DNA of 25,448 nucleotides from an uncultured bacterium (lineage in GTDB: Bacteria; Bacillota; Clostridia; Oscillospirales; Acutalibacteraceae). The notes under the pieces were generated by a model. It ran no database searches. It was not told the DNA's origin and saw only the letters and a program-made list of their open reading frames with translations. Location: contig CAJMRT010000028.1 of assembly GCA_905215855.1 (NCBI GenBank), forward strand, positions 1 to 25,448. The letters are read 5' to 3'. This document shows, piece by piece, positions 6,156-13,735 of the stretch; the first letter of the stretch is position 1, and the number at the start of each line of letters is the position of its first letter. Made by a program: the position numbers and the translations under genes.

Positions 6156-7538
6156 ATGGGAAATATGGAAAATTCAGTAAAGCCCCATGAAAACAAAATG
6201 GGAACTATGCCAATGACAAGGCTCATTCTGACAATGAGTCTGCCTGCAATTTTTTCAATGACAATTCAGGCAATGTATAATGTTGTTGACAGTATTTTTA
6301 TCGGCAACTATGACGCAGACGGACTGACCGCAACTTCGCTTGCTTATCCTCTGCAAATGCTTTTGATTGCGTTTGCAGTCGGTACGGCAGTCGGTGTAAA
6401 CTCGTTTGTTTCAAGAAAATTAGGTGAGAAAAATTTTGTTCAGGCAAATGACGGTGCAACGCACGGTCTTGTAACCTGTATTTTTAATTATGTAATATTT
6501 TTATTGCTCGGACTTTTTGCGGTTCGCCCGTTTATGGCAATGTACACGCAGAATGAGGCTATTCTAAATTACGGAATCCAGTATCTGACGGTTGTACTTT
6601 GCTTCTCGTTCTTTCCAATTGTACAGATTATGATTGAAAAAACGCTTCAGGCAACAGGCAATATGATATTCCCGATGTTATCCCAGCTTTTCGGTGCAAT
6701 TGTAAATATTATTTTTGACCCGCTCCTGATTTTCGGTATAGGAATTTTCCCCGAACTCGGTGTTCTCGGTGCGGCAATTGCTACTGTATTCGGTCAATTT
6801 TGCGGTATGGCTTTCTGCCTTTGCATTCTTTTCTTTAAGAATCACGAAGTTAAAGTTTCGTTCAAACATTTCAAATTAAACGGTTCCACATTGAAATCTA
6901 TCTATGTTGTAGGCTTTCCGTCTGTAATTATGCAGTCGATCGGTTCCGTTATGATTATCGGACTCAATGCAATTCTTGCAGTTTCTGAGGCTGCCGTTAC
7001 TGTTCTCGGTATATATTATAAATTACAGAGCTTTGTATTCATGCCTTGTTTCGGACTCAATCAGGGCGTAATGCCGATTATCGGTTATAACTACGGTGCA
7101 AGAAAGAAAAAGAGAATGTATTCCGCTTTAAAGCGCGGCATCATCATTGGCGTAATTATTATGGCGGTCGGCACAATCCTTATGTGGACAATCCCCGAAC
7201 AGCTTATTGCCATGTTTGGCGGCACACAGGATATTATGGATATCGGTGTCCCTGCATTCAGAATCATCAGCCTTTGCTTTATTCCTGCCGCTGCCGGCAT
7301 TATCTTTACAACACTTTTTCAGGCAGTCGGAAAGGGACTGCGCAGTCTTATTATGTCATTCTGCCGTCAGCTTGTACTCATTCTCCCAATTGCGTGGGTG
7401 CTTTCTATGGTGTTTGATTATACAGCCGTATGGTATGCATTCCCGATTGCGGAATTTTTCTCGTTAATGCTTGCAATTGCATTTTTTGTCAACCTTACAA
7501 AAGGTGATTTCAAAAGCCTTGACCAAAAGATTGAATGA
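6156..7538 (+). CDS. MATE family efflux transporter
   Basis: 460 residues from the ATG at 6156. Twelve hydrophobic segments are arranged as two repeats. Each repeat opens with a family-type helix: SLPAIFSMTIQAMYNVVDS, followed by FIGNY, early in the first half, and VVGFPSVIMQSIGSVMI in the second. The second also has the conserved QGVMPIIGYNYGARKKKR, matching MatE proteins of the NorM/DinF-like group. These exchange Na+ or H+ for cationic drugs or metabolites across the cytoplasmic membrane; the substrate here is unknown. It lies 31 nt after the VanZ-like gene and ends just before a terminator. Confidence 0.93.
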   Translation: MGNMENSVKPHENKMGTMPMTRLILTMSLPAIFSMTIQAMYNVVDSIFIGNYDADGLTATSLAYPLQMLLIAFAVGTAVGVNSFVSRKLGEKNFVQANDGATHGLVTCIFNYVIFLLLGLFAVRPFMAMYTQNEAILNYGIQYLTVVLCFSFFPIVQIMIEKTLQATGNMIFPMLSQLFGAIVNIIFDPLLIFGIGIFPELGVLGAAIATVFGQFCGMAFCLCILFFKNHEVKVSFKHFKLNGSTLKSIYVVGFPSVIMQSIGSVMIIGLNAILAVSEAAVTVLGIYYKLQSFVFMPCFGLNQGVMPIIGYNYGARKKKRMYSALKRGIIIGVIIMAVGTILMWTIPEQLIAMFGGTQDIMDIGVPAFRIISLCFIPAAAGIIFTTLFQAVGKGLRSLIMSFCRQLVLILPIAWVLSMVFDYTAVWYAFPIAEFFSLMLAIAFFVNLTKGDFKSLDQKIE

Positions 7539-7543
7539 CGCAG

Positions 7544-7572
7544 TTAAATTTGTTCACCTCATTGCATATATT
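7544..7572 (+). promoter_or_regulatory. Weak candidate promoter inside the terminator hairpin
   Basis: TTAAAT (7544-7549), 17 bases, then TATATT (7567-7572) in the hairpin loop. If used, transcription would begin near 7579, dropping the 5' arm and leaving the ribosome site free. The -35 is poor, so this is only a suggestion. Confidence 0.25.
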
Positions 7573-7592
7573 GCATTGAGGTGATTTTTTTT
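7555..7592 (+). terminator. Terminator after the MATE gene, overlapping the next gene's ribosome site and start
   Basis: CACCTCA (7555-7561) pairs with TGAGGTG (7577-7583); after one T-T mismatch the stem continues with TGCA/TGCA. Eight T follow (7585-7592). The 3' arm is also the GAGGTG ribosome site (7578-7583) of the next gene, and the last T of the tract belong to its TTG start at 7591. Confidence 0.75.
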
Positions 7593-7971
7593 GACAGAAA
7601 ATAATGATAACAGAAATACCATTACATATGACGATGACTGGAAATCTGTTTCATATTCGGAATACCCTAAGGTATCGGAGGAGCTTGATTCAGATGAGGA
7701 GGATGTGAACTCTTTATCAGCTAAAAACAGTGATGAAAAGAAAAATTCTCCGAAACAGCTTGTGATAACGATTCAGCTTGTGTGTTGTATTCTTATAGCT
7801 CTTGCGGCTTTTTTGCTTAATTTATTCGGCGGCGAGGTCTATGCCGCAACACGGGAATGGTATTATTCAAGCCTTGAAAAATCCGTTGTTTTTGATACGG
7901 GCGATAATAAAATAGATTTATCAAGCCTGTTTACTGCAACAAGCGATGAAGTTTCGTCTGCTGAACATTGA
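7591..7971 (+). CDS. Short single-pass membrane protein in the spoIVFA position
   Basis: 126 residues, starting at TTG (7591) seven bases after GAGGTG; no other in-frame start is near. Residues 1-55 are hydrophilic and very acidic (a run of Asp/Glu/Ser at 30-50). Residues ~57-80 form one membrane helix. A 46-residue tail follows with no recognisable domain, suggesting N-in/C-out topology. In many Clostridia the gene before spoIVFB and the TIGR03960 gene is spoIVFA, which has this layout plus a LytM/M23 domain. Here that domain is absent. The gene may be a shortened SpoIVFA-like regulator of the protease beside it, or an unrelated small protein. It overlaps the protease gene by 26 nt. No family is recognised from sequence alone. 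Confidence 0.6.
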   Translation: MTENNDNRNTITYDDDWKSVSYSEYPKVSEELDSDEEDVNSLSAKNSDEKKNSPKQLVITIQLVCCILIALAAFLLNLFGGEVYAATREWYYSSLEKSVVFDTGDNKIDLSSLFTATSDEVSSAEH

Positions 7972-8554
7972 TTTTACGGTTTCATATTCGCTCGTTTGTC
8001 TTGGAGCAATATGTGTGATACTGAATATATTTTTAGGATTTCTATGTTGCATTATGGCTGTGATTATTCATGAGTGCGGTCATCTTTTTGCAATGCTCAT
8101 CTGCAAATCTCCGCCTGATAAAATCAAAATTTCGCTGTTTGAAATCAAGATTACCAACTCTTCAAGGCAGTTAAACACAACCCGTCAGAACATTTTTATA
8201 ATTTTTTTCGGACCTTTAGTCAATTTCATTTGTTTTATTCTGTTTTATCTGTTATACTTATGTAATAGTGAGTTTTTATTGCCGATTGCCATGGCGAACC
8301 TTTGCACGGGACTTTTTAATATGCTGCCGGTCATGTCGCTTGACGGCGGACAGCTTATGTATGTTATTCTGTGCAGAAAATTCTCGGAAAAATCAGCCGA
8401 AAGAATTATAAATATAACTGCTGTTATAATTCTTTTTCCGCTGACGGTACTCGGCTTTATGGTTTTGCTAAATTCAAAATATAATTTTTCGCTGTTGTTT
8501 GTGTGTGCGTATCTCATTGCGTCACTTTTATGTAAAAACAACAGGTACTACTGA
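7946..8554 (+). CDS. spoIVFB: Site-2 protease (M50), SpoIVFB type
   Basis: A 202-residue polytopic membrane protein. The zinc-protease motif HECGH is at 42-46 within a membrane helix. FFGPLVNF (87-94) and the second metal motif NMLPVMSLDGGQ (125-136, Asp133 as third ligand) complete an intramembrane metalloprotease active site. No PDZ or CBS domain is visible. SpoIVFB of Bacillus cleaves pro-sigma-K in the mother cell. The assignment here rests on size, motif order and the downstream TIGR03960/TIGR03936 genes, an order familiar from Clostridia. The ATG at 7946 has no clear ribosome site and lies inside the previous gene, so translation is probably coupled. A housekeeping M50 protease is the alternative. 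Confidence 0.78.
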   Translation: MKFRLLNIDFTVSYSLVCLGAICVILNIFLGFLCCIMAVIIHECGHLFAMLICKSPPDKIKISLFEIKITNSSRQLNTTRQNIFIIFFGPLVNFICFILFYLLYLCNSEFLLPIAMANLCTGLFNMLPVMSLDGGQLMYVILCRKFSEKSAERIINITAVIILFPLTVLGFMVLLNSKYNFSLLFVCAYLIASLLCKNNRYY

Positions 8555-8566
8555 CGGAGGATTTCT

Positions 8567-10423
8567 ATGGTCAGCAAAGAAGTTGAAAAATTACTTCTGA
8601 AAGTTCAAAAGCCGGGAAGATATGTCGGCGGTGAACTCAACGAAGTAATCAAGGATAAAAAGAAAGTAGATTGCAGATTTGCTTTCTGCTTTCCCGATAC
8701 CTATGAAGTAGGTATGTCCCATCTCGGAATGAAAATTCTTTACAGTCTTATGAACGCTGTGCCGTACATTTGGTGCGAGAGAGTTTTTGCCCCATGGGTT
8801 GATATGGAAGAAGAGATGATAAAACACAATATTCCGCTTTATGCGCTTGAAAGCGGAGATCCTGTGTCCGATTTTGACTTTATCGGTTTCACTCTCCAGT
8901 ATGAACTCAGCTTTACAAATATGCTCAATATGCTCAGGCTTTCGGGCGTGCCGATTAAAAGCTGTGACAGAAAAGAACTTAAAAACATAGTAGTTGCTGG
9001 CGGACCGTGTGCCTGCAACCCCGAACCGATTGCAGATTTTGTCGATATTTTCTTCATAGGTGAGGGCGAAGAGGTTGACCTTGAGGTTATGGAACTTTTC
9101 AGAAAGTGCAGAGCCGAGGGTAAATCAAAACAGGAGTTTCTTGAACTCTCATCTAAAATTGAGGGTGTATATGTTCCTGCACTCTATGATGTAACATATA
9201 ACGAGGACGGCACAATCAAGTCATTCACTCCAAAAGGAGATGCTCCCGCTAAAATCCACAAGCGTATTATGCTTGATATGGACAAGTCGTTCTATCCTGA
9301 TAATTTTGTAGTTCCGCTCGTTGAGATAGTTCATGACAGAGCGGTTCAGGAAATTTTCCGTGGCTGTATAAGAGGCTGTCGTTTCTGTCAGGCTGGCATG
9401 ATTTACCGTCCTGTCCGTGAAAAATCTCCCGAAACTATAAATAGACAATGCAGAGCATTATGCGATAACACGGGTTACGATGAAGTTTCGCTTTCTTCAC
9501 TCAGTTCAAGTGACTACAGTCAGATTGTACCGTTGCTTGACAAGCTGAATGAGTGGAGCAAAGACGAAAAAGTCAGCATTTCACTTCCGTCACTGCGTGT
9601 TGACGGCTTTACAGATGACATTATGAATAAGATTAAAACCGTACGCAAGAGCGGACTTACCTTTGCTCCTGAGGCAGGCAGTCAGCGTATGCGTGATGTT
9701 ATCAATAAAAATGTTCGTGAAGATGAACTTTTGCAGACTTGCACAACTGCATTTGCAGGCGGTTGGACTACGGTAAAACTTTATTTTATGATTGGACTGC
9801 CTACCGAAACAATGGACGATGTCGCCGCAATTGCCGGCCTTGGTCAGTCTGTAGTTGATGCATATTACAAATGTCCCGAAAAGCCAAAGGGCAAGTCGGT
9901 GCGTGTAACCGTGTCTGCATCCTCTTTTGTACCAAAACCGTTCACACCGTTCCAATGGGAACCGCAGGATACAATCCCTGTTCTTCATGAAAAGCAACAG
10001 CACATCAAGGACAGTATTACAACAAGAAAAATTCAGTTTAACTATCACGATGCCGATACAAGCTACCTTGAAGCAGTATTTGCAAGGGGTGACAGAAAAC
10101 TTTGTAAGGTAATGGAGCTTGCATGTGAAAGAGGTTTTCATTTTGACGGTTGGAATGATTGTTTCAGCCTTGAAAAGTGGCTTGAACTCTTTGACGAATG
10201 CGGTGTTGATCCGTCATTTTATGCAAACAGACACAGAAGTTTTGACGAAATTCTTCCGTGGGATCATATTGACTACGGTGTAACTAAGGATTTTCTTATC
10301 AGAGAATGTAAAAAAGCGTACGCAGATACAACAACACCGCATTGCAGACTGAAATGCAATAACTGCGGTGCGGCTAAATACGGAAAGGGTGTGTGTTTTG
10401 AAAAGCGTAAGAATATGGTTTAA
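8567..10423 (+). CDS. TIGR03960-family B12-binding-like radical SAM protein
   Basis: 618 residues; ATG six bases after CGGAGG. The N-terminal part (~35-200) looks like the cobalamin-binding-like domain of this family, with CFPDTYEVGMSHLG (41-54) and the FFIGEGEE loop. The radical SAM core (~255-480) carries the [4Fe-4S] ligands C267, C271 and C274 in FRGCIRGCRFC (264-274). The C-terminus has a compact cysteine cluster (C593, C597, C600, C610) that could bind metal. The family is widespread in Clostridia, almost always next to TIGR03936, but its substrate is not established to my knowledge. It lies 12 nt after the M50 gene and overlaps the TIGR03936 gene by 26 nt. Confidence 0.92.
   Translation: MVSKEVEKLLLKVQKPGRYVGGELNEVIKDKKKVDCRFAFCFPDTYEVGMSHLGMKILYSLMNAVPYIWCERVFAPWVDMEEEMIKHNIPLYALESGDPVSDFDFIGFTLQYELSFTNMLNMLRLSGVPIKSCDRKELKNIVVAGGPCACNPEPIADFVDIFFIGEGEEVDLEVMELFRKCRAEGKSKQEFLELSSKIEGVYVPALYDVTYNEDGTIKSFTPKGDAPAKIHKRIMLDMDKSFYPDNFVVPLVEIVHDRAVQEIFRGCIRGCRFCQAGMIYRPVREKSPETINRQCRALCDNTGYDEVSLSSLSSSDYSQIVPLLDKLNEWSKDEKVSISLPSLRVDGFTDDIMNKIKTVRKSGLTFAPEAGSQRMRDVINKNVREDELLQTCTTAFAGGWTTVKLYFMIGLPTETMDDVAAIAGLGQSVVDAYYKCPEKPKGKSVRVTVSASSFVPKPFTPFQWEPQDTIPVLHEKQQHIKDSITTRKIQFNYHDADTSYLEAVFARGDRKLCKVMELACERGFHFDGWNDCFSLEKWLELFDECGVDPSFYANRHRSFDEILPWDHIDYGVTKDFLIRECKKAYADTTTPHCRLKCNNCGAAKYGKGVCFEKRKNMV
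10384..10389 (+). promoter_or_regulatory. Ribosome binding site that sets the TIGR03936 start
   Basis: AAAGGG eight bases before the TTG at 10398. The open frame goes back further (10368), but the upstream residues do not belong to the family's conserved N-terminus. Confidence 0.5.
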
Positions 10424-11057
10424 AAAAGATTTTGAATGTCGCTATATTTCGCACCTTGACCTCAATCGATGTATGCTCCGTGCATTGCACAAGAGCAAAA
10501 TCCCTATCTGGCATACAGAAGGATTTAACCCGCATCCGTTTGCAACATTTCCGTTGCCGCTTTCGCTTGGTTTCAGAGGAGTAAACGAATGTATGGATGT
10601 CAAGCTTGAGGATGAAAGCTTTCCGTTTGAAGAAATCATCTCAAGGCTTAACGGTTGTCTGCCCAGAGGACTTCGTGTGTTTGATGTAACGGAACCCGTT
10701 ATGAAAGCCGGAAAGATTGCTTTTGCATCATTTACAATCAAGATTTCCTGTGACGGTGAAAACTCCCGTACAGTATGCGAACAACTCAAAGAACTGCTGA
10801 CAAGCGAAAGTATTGAAGTTGAAAAGAAATCTAAAAAAGGCATAAAAACCGTTGACATAAAACAGGGTATAAAGAGCTTTGAAGTAACCGAGAAGTTCGA
10901 CTTTGCAGAACTTGATGTTGTTTTGTCGGCAGGCAGCTCCGATAATGTGAATCCGAATCTGCTTATATCGGCTTTTGAAAACCGTTTTTTGGTTTCCTGT
11001 GATACCGACATCACAAGAAATGACCTCTACGACGCAGATATGGAATTGTTTAGATAG
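10398..11057 (+). CDS. TIGR03936/DUF2344 radical-SAM-linked protein
   Basis: 219 residues from a TTG start at 10398, chosen because AAAGGG is eight bases upstream and the conserved domain starts here (SVRIWFKKDFECRYISHLD). The features GFNPHPFATFPLPLSLGF and KxGRxxFIGHLD-like N-terminus are characteristic of the family. It is always linked to, and in some genomes fused with, the TIGR03960 radical SAM protein, so it probably forms part of the same enzyme or delivers its substrate. The reaction is unknown. GTG at 10389 is an alternative start. The stop is followed eight bases later by the next gene. Confidence 0.88.
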   Translation: MKSVRIWFKKDFECRYISHLDLNRCMLRALHKSKIPIWHTEGFNPHPFATFPLPLSLGFRGVNECMDVKLEDESFPFEEIISRLNGCLPRGLRVFDVTEPVMKAGKIAFASFTIKISCDGENSRTVCEQLKELLTSESIEVEKKSKKGIKTVDIKQGIKSFEVTEKFDFAELDVVLSAGSSDNVNPNLLISAFENRFLVSCDTDITRNDLYDADMELFR

Positions 11058-11065
11058 GTGAATAT

Positions 11066-11749
11066 ATGTTTGAATTTACAATACGAGAAAATGATTTTTT
11101 AAACGGATTTTTGGATTTATTGAGTGACTATGTAAATAAGTCGTATAAATTTACCATGTCGTATCTAACGAGTCCTCTTTTGTCTGATGTGCGTGAGAGC
11201 GAAAGACTTGTTTTGCTTGTAGTCAACAAATCTGTTTTTCAAAATATGTACAGTTTCATCAAGCTGAATGACAGCAATATGCAGTTTGCATCATTTTCCT
11301 GTCTTGAAACAGCCGTGAACTCAATGCGACTTTACAATGTCCTTGCTACAAATCCGGATTATATGCACGAATATATTACCGGCGGAAACTTTTCGCTTGA
11401 AGTCTGTGAAAATGAAATTTCAGAAAAACAAAAAGAATACAAAAAAGGTGAAGAGGAGTTCTCTCTCCGTGAATTTGCAACCGGACTTGGCAAATTCAAT
11501 TCTTTTGAATTGAAAAATGCAGCTGTTGCATCACAGCTTGTTGACGGAAATATCTTTCTCGGACTTTCCTGCGGCAATGAACTCGGAGAAGATTTGCAGG
11601 ATGAAGTCAGAAAGAGTATGATTGGTGCATACCTTTCACTTTCAAAGCACAACAAAATGTTTTTTAACGGCGGTATAGATGATACTCTTGAAGAGCTTGA
11701 GGACAAGCTCTATGCAAAGTTTCTTGAATATATCAGAAAGTTCTCATAA
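11066..11749 (+). CDS. Unrecognised 227-residue cytosolic protein
   Basis: I do not recognise this protein. The frame is long, has no internal stops, codon use like its neighbours, and starts at an ATG six bases after AGGTG, eight bases after the TIGR03936 stop. It is therefore very likely a real gene at the end of the same operon. It has no signal peptide or membrane segment and is mixed alpha/beta. Residues ~40-75 (SERLVLLVVNKSVFQNMYSF) look like a buried strand-helix pair. Residues ~115-135 are strongly charged (KQKEYKKGEEEF), and the C-terminus is helical and acidic (DDTLEELEDKLYAKF). In several Clostridia ribonuclease G would follow TIGR03936; this protein shows no S1 or RNase E/G motif and is not a remnant of it that I can see. 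Confidence 0.8.
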   Translation: MFEFTIRENDFLNGFLDLLSDYVNKSYKFTMSYLTSPLLSDVRESERLVLLVVNKSVFQNMYSFIKLNDSNMQFASFSCLETAVNSMRLYNVLATNPDYMHEYITGGNFSLEVCENEISEKQKEYKKGEEEFSLREFATGLGKFNSFELKNAAVASQLVDGNIFLGLSCGNELGEDLQDEVRKSMIGAYLSLSKHNKMFFNGGIDDTLEELEDKLYAKFLEYIRKFS

Positions 11750-11818
11750 TCTTTTTAAACTTTCACATTACTTTACACAAGCGTTCAATTTTCTGTCACA
11801 TAAGACAGTTATTATATG

Positions 11819-11876
11819 CTTGTAAGTTAAAGATAAACAAAAAACACTTTAACTTCACATAGATAATGCTTACAAG
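11819..11876 (+). repeat. Nested inverted repeats in the 11750-11964 spacer
   Basis: CTTGTAAG (11819-11826) pairs with CTTACAAG (11869-11876), and AAGTTAAAG (11824-11832) pairs with CTTTAACTT (11847-11855), leaving a 13-nt one-sided bulge and a 14-nt loop. Together with the terminator at 11917-11944 the RNA would be highly folded. The function is unknown; a small RNA or a structured 3' UTR are both possible. No convincing promoter was found just before it. Confidence 0.45.
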
Positions 11877-11916
11877 AACTTTTCATAGATTTCCTCTCTA
11901 ATATGTCGAAAGACAC

Positions 11917-11945
11917 AAAGGCCGGCTTTTCTGCCGGCCTTTTTA
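11917..11945 (+). terminator. Rho-independent terminator before the YhcC-type gene
   Basis: AAAGGCCGGC (11917-11926) and GCCGGCCTTT (11933-11942) form a 10-bp, very GC-rich stem with a 6-nt loop, followed by TT and an AATTTA tract. It lies 168 nt after the 227-aa gene and 20 nt before the next ATG, so the YhcC-type gene must be transcribed by read-through or from a promoter not recognised here. Termination of a short RNA starting within the spacer would also fit. Confidence 0.8.
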
Positions 11946-11964
11946 ATTTATCAGGTGTTTTATT

Positions 11965-12867
11965 ATGAATTACTACTCCCTTAATAAATATCTCAAAAAT
12001 ACATTCGGTGAAAAGGTGTACAAAATTTCGCTGAACGGTAATATGACCTGTCCGAATCGTGACGGAACCCTCGGAACAAGGGGCTGTATTTTTTGCAGCA
12101 GGGGAGGCTCCGGAGAATTTGCCTCCGATGCACTTCTTCCTGTTCACGGACAAATTGATCAGGCTAAACTGCGAATTAAAAAGAAATCCGACTGTAAAAA
12201 GTTTATTGCATACTTTCAGCCGTTCACAAATACCTATGCGCCTGTTGAATATCTTGAAAAAATATTTACAGATGCAATTTCAGAGCCCGACATTGTTGCT
12301 CTTTCAATCGCAACCCGTCCCGATTGCCTGGGAAATAATGTGTTAGGTCTTCTTGAAAAACTGAATAAGATAAAACCTGTCTGGGTAGAGCTCGGATTGC
12401 AGACAATTCATGAAAAATCGGCAGATTATATAAGAAGAATGTATCCGCTCTCCGTATATGATTCAGCTATAGAAAATCTTCACAAAATCGGTATAAATGT
12501 AATTACACACATAATTTTAGGACTTCCGAACGAATCAAAAGAAATGATGCTTGAATCTGTTAAGTATGTCGGAGATAAAACTGACGGAATAAAGCTTCAA
12601 CTTTTACATATTTTAAAAGATACCGATTTATGCGATGAATACGAACTCGGAAAGTTTGATGTGCTTACAATTGATGAGTATATCGACATTCTCTGCGATT
12701 GCGTAGAATTGTTGCCTGAAAATGTTGTAATTCATCGCCTTACAGGTGACGGCGACAAAAAACTGCTCGTTGCACCAATGTGGAGTGCCGACAAAAAGCG
12801 TGTTTTAAATTCAATTAACCGTGAATTTACAAAGCGTGATATAACACAGGGAAGAAAGGCAAAGTAA
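11965..12867 (+). CDS. YhcC-type radical SAM protein (TIGR01212 family)
   Basis: 300 residues. The iron-sulfur motif has the spacing of this family: C29 in TCPNRDGTLGTRGCIFC with C41 and C44 (C-x11-C-x2-C). GLPNESKEMM (~183) and the ELGLQTIHE segment (~141) are shared with Elp3/MiaB-like radical SAM proteins. The C-terminal VVIHRLTGDGDKKLLVAP is another family signature. The biochemical role of YhcC is unsettled. The ATG has a modest AGGTG eight to twelve bases before it. It stands alone between two terminators, separate from the radical SAM gene at 8567. Confidence 0.88.
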   Translation: MNYYSLNKYLKNTFGEKVYKISLNGNMTCPNRDGTLGTRGCIFCSRGGSGEFASDALLPVHGQIDQAKLRIKKKSDCKKFIAYFQPFTNTYAPVEYLEKIFTDAISEPDIVALSIATRPDCLGNNVLGLLEKLNKIKPVWVELGLQTIHEKSADYIRRMYPLSVYDSAIENLHKIGINVITHIILGLPNESKEMMLESVKYVGDKTDGIKLQLLHILKDTDLCDEYELGKFDVLTIDEYIDILCDCVELLPENVVIHRLTGDGDKKLLVAPMWSADKKRVLNSINREFTKRDITQGRKAK

Positions 12868-12902
12868 AAGACTTCCGAATCAATCATCGGAAGTCTTGTT
12901 TT
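12868..12902 (+). terminator. Terminator between the convergent YhcC-type and cohesin genes
   Basis: AAGACTTCCGA (12868-12878) pairs perfectly with TCGGAAGTCTT (12887-12897), followed by GTTTT. It starts right after the YhcC-type stop codon. The 3' arm lies inside the last codons of the minus-strand cohesin gene, so the same hairpin may also act on the opposite strand, where AAAAGT complements give TTTT. Confidence 0.8.
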
Positions 12903-13659
12903 CAAGAGTATTGTCGTTGTGATTTTTCTCTTTTTCAGCTTTCTTTTGAGCAGATTTTTTACCGATTGCATATGCAACAGCCAATATAGCCAAGCATCCC
13001 GCAGTTATGCCCATGCCGGCAAGGAAAAATTTTATTTGCCTATCTTTAATGGGATTGTAATCAATATATTCATCATCAGAGGCATTAACAGTTGTAGGTT
13101 CGGTCTGGTGTTTACTTTTACCGCCTTTTCCTGTAGCTTGCGTGCTGTTTTCATTGCTTGACGAGGAAATTCCGCCGCTAACCGTTCCCGACGCATTTTT
13201 ATATATTCTGATACACGACGCAGTGCAACTTCCGACATCAATAAAGTTCACATCGGAATCAACACATTGATTTACCGTGTAGTCAATATACGCAGTACCT
13301 TCTTTTATTGTTTTGAAATCAAGCGTTAAGACATCGCTTCCGCCCGAAATATTCTGCCCTTCAGAGTTAAGAAAAACGACCTTAACATTTCCGCTTTTCT
13401 TATTCACCTGAATTTTAGAGCCACTGTTGGCAGCTTTAACTTTTCTAAATTCCATATAATCCGCATCATAAGTAAATTCAAAAGTTGCGGCACTGAGCCT
13501 TTTGTCTGACTTTGCAGAAAGTGCAACGGTAAAAAGTCTGTTCGGTTTCATATCCGCATTCTGCATTTCAAAACTTACTTTACCGGTTGCCAAAATACAA
13601 TTGATTGACAAAAGCATCAGCACTGACAGAATACAAAATGTGCTAAATAATTTTTTCAT
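12880..13659 (-). CDS. Membrane-anchored single-cohesin protein
   Basis: 259 residues. Residues 1-25 are a signal peptide. Residues ~27-153 read as a cohesin-type beta domain: NRLFTVALSAKSDKRLSAATFEF, split here as FTVALSAKSD (43-52) and LSAATFEFTYDADYMEF (55-71), then NVKVVFLN (91-98), GGSDVLTLDFK (106-116) and DVGSCTASCIRIY (141-153). A Ser/Gly/Thr linker (155-195) follows, then one membrane helix (~210-233) and a Lys/Glu/Asn-rich cytosolic tail. The layout suggests a cell-surface anchor for a dockerin-bearing enzyme. The CBM26 protein at the window start is an obvious kind of partner, though pairing is not shown. GGTGAA precedes the ATG. Family members without a cellulosome role also exist, so the amylosome link is inference. 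Confidence 0.78.
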   Translation of the reverse strand: MKKLFSTFCILSVLMLLSINCILATGKVSFEMQNADMKPNRLFTVALSAKSDKRLSAATFEFTYDADYMEFRKVKAANSGSKIQVNKKSGNVKVVFLNSEGQNISGGSDVLTLDFKTIKEGTAYIDYTVNQCVDSDVNFIDVGSCTASCIRIYKNASGTVSGGISSSSNENSTQATGKGGKSKHQTEPTTVNASDDEYIDYNPIKDRQIKFFLAGMGITAGCLAILAVAYAIGKKSAQKKAEKEKNHNDNTLENKTSDD

Positions 13660-13693
13660 AATTCACCACAATAAAAAATATTTTAAATTTATC

Positions 13694-13722
13694 TTGATTT
13701 TTTTTACTTCATTTGATATAAT
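13694..13722 (+). promoter_or_regulatory. Promoter of tRNA-Ser
   Basis: TTGATT (13694-13699), 17 bases, then a consensus TATAAT (13717-13722), 13 bases before the first tRNA base. Confidence 0.8.
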
Positions 13723-13735
13723 AATCAAGTCGTTT

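Noticed and set aside
5654..7538. VanZ plus MATE as a glycopeptide-resistance cassette
   Set aside because: No vanH/vanA/vanX-type or regulatory genes are nearby; VanZ-like proteins are common without resistance.
9590..10141. A 183-codon minus-strand frame
   Set aside because: Fully antisense within the TIGR03960 radical SAM gene, which has strong motifs on the plus strand.
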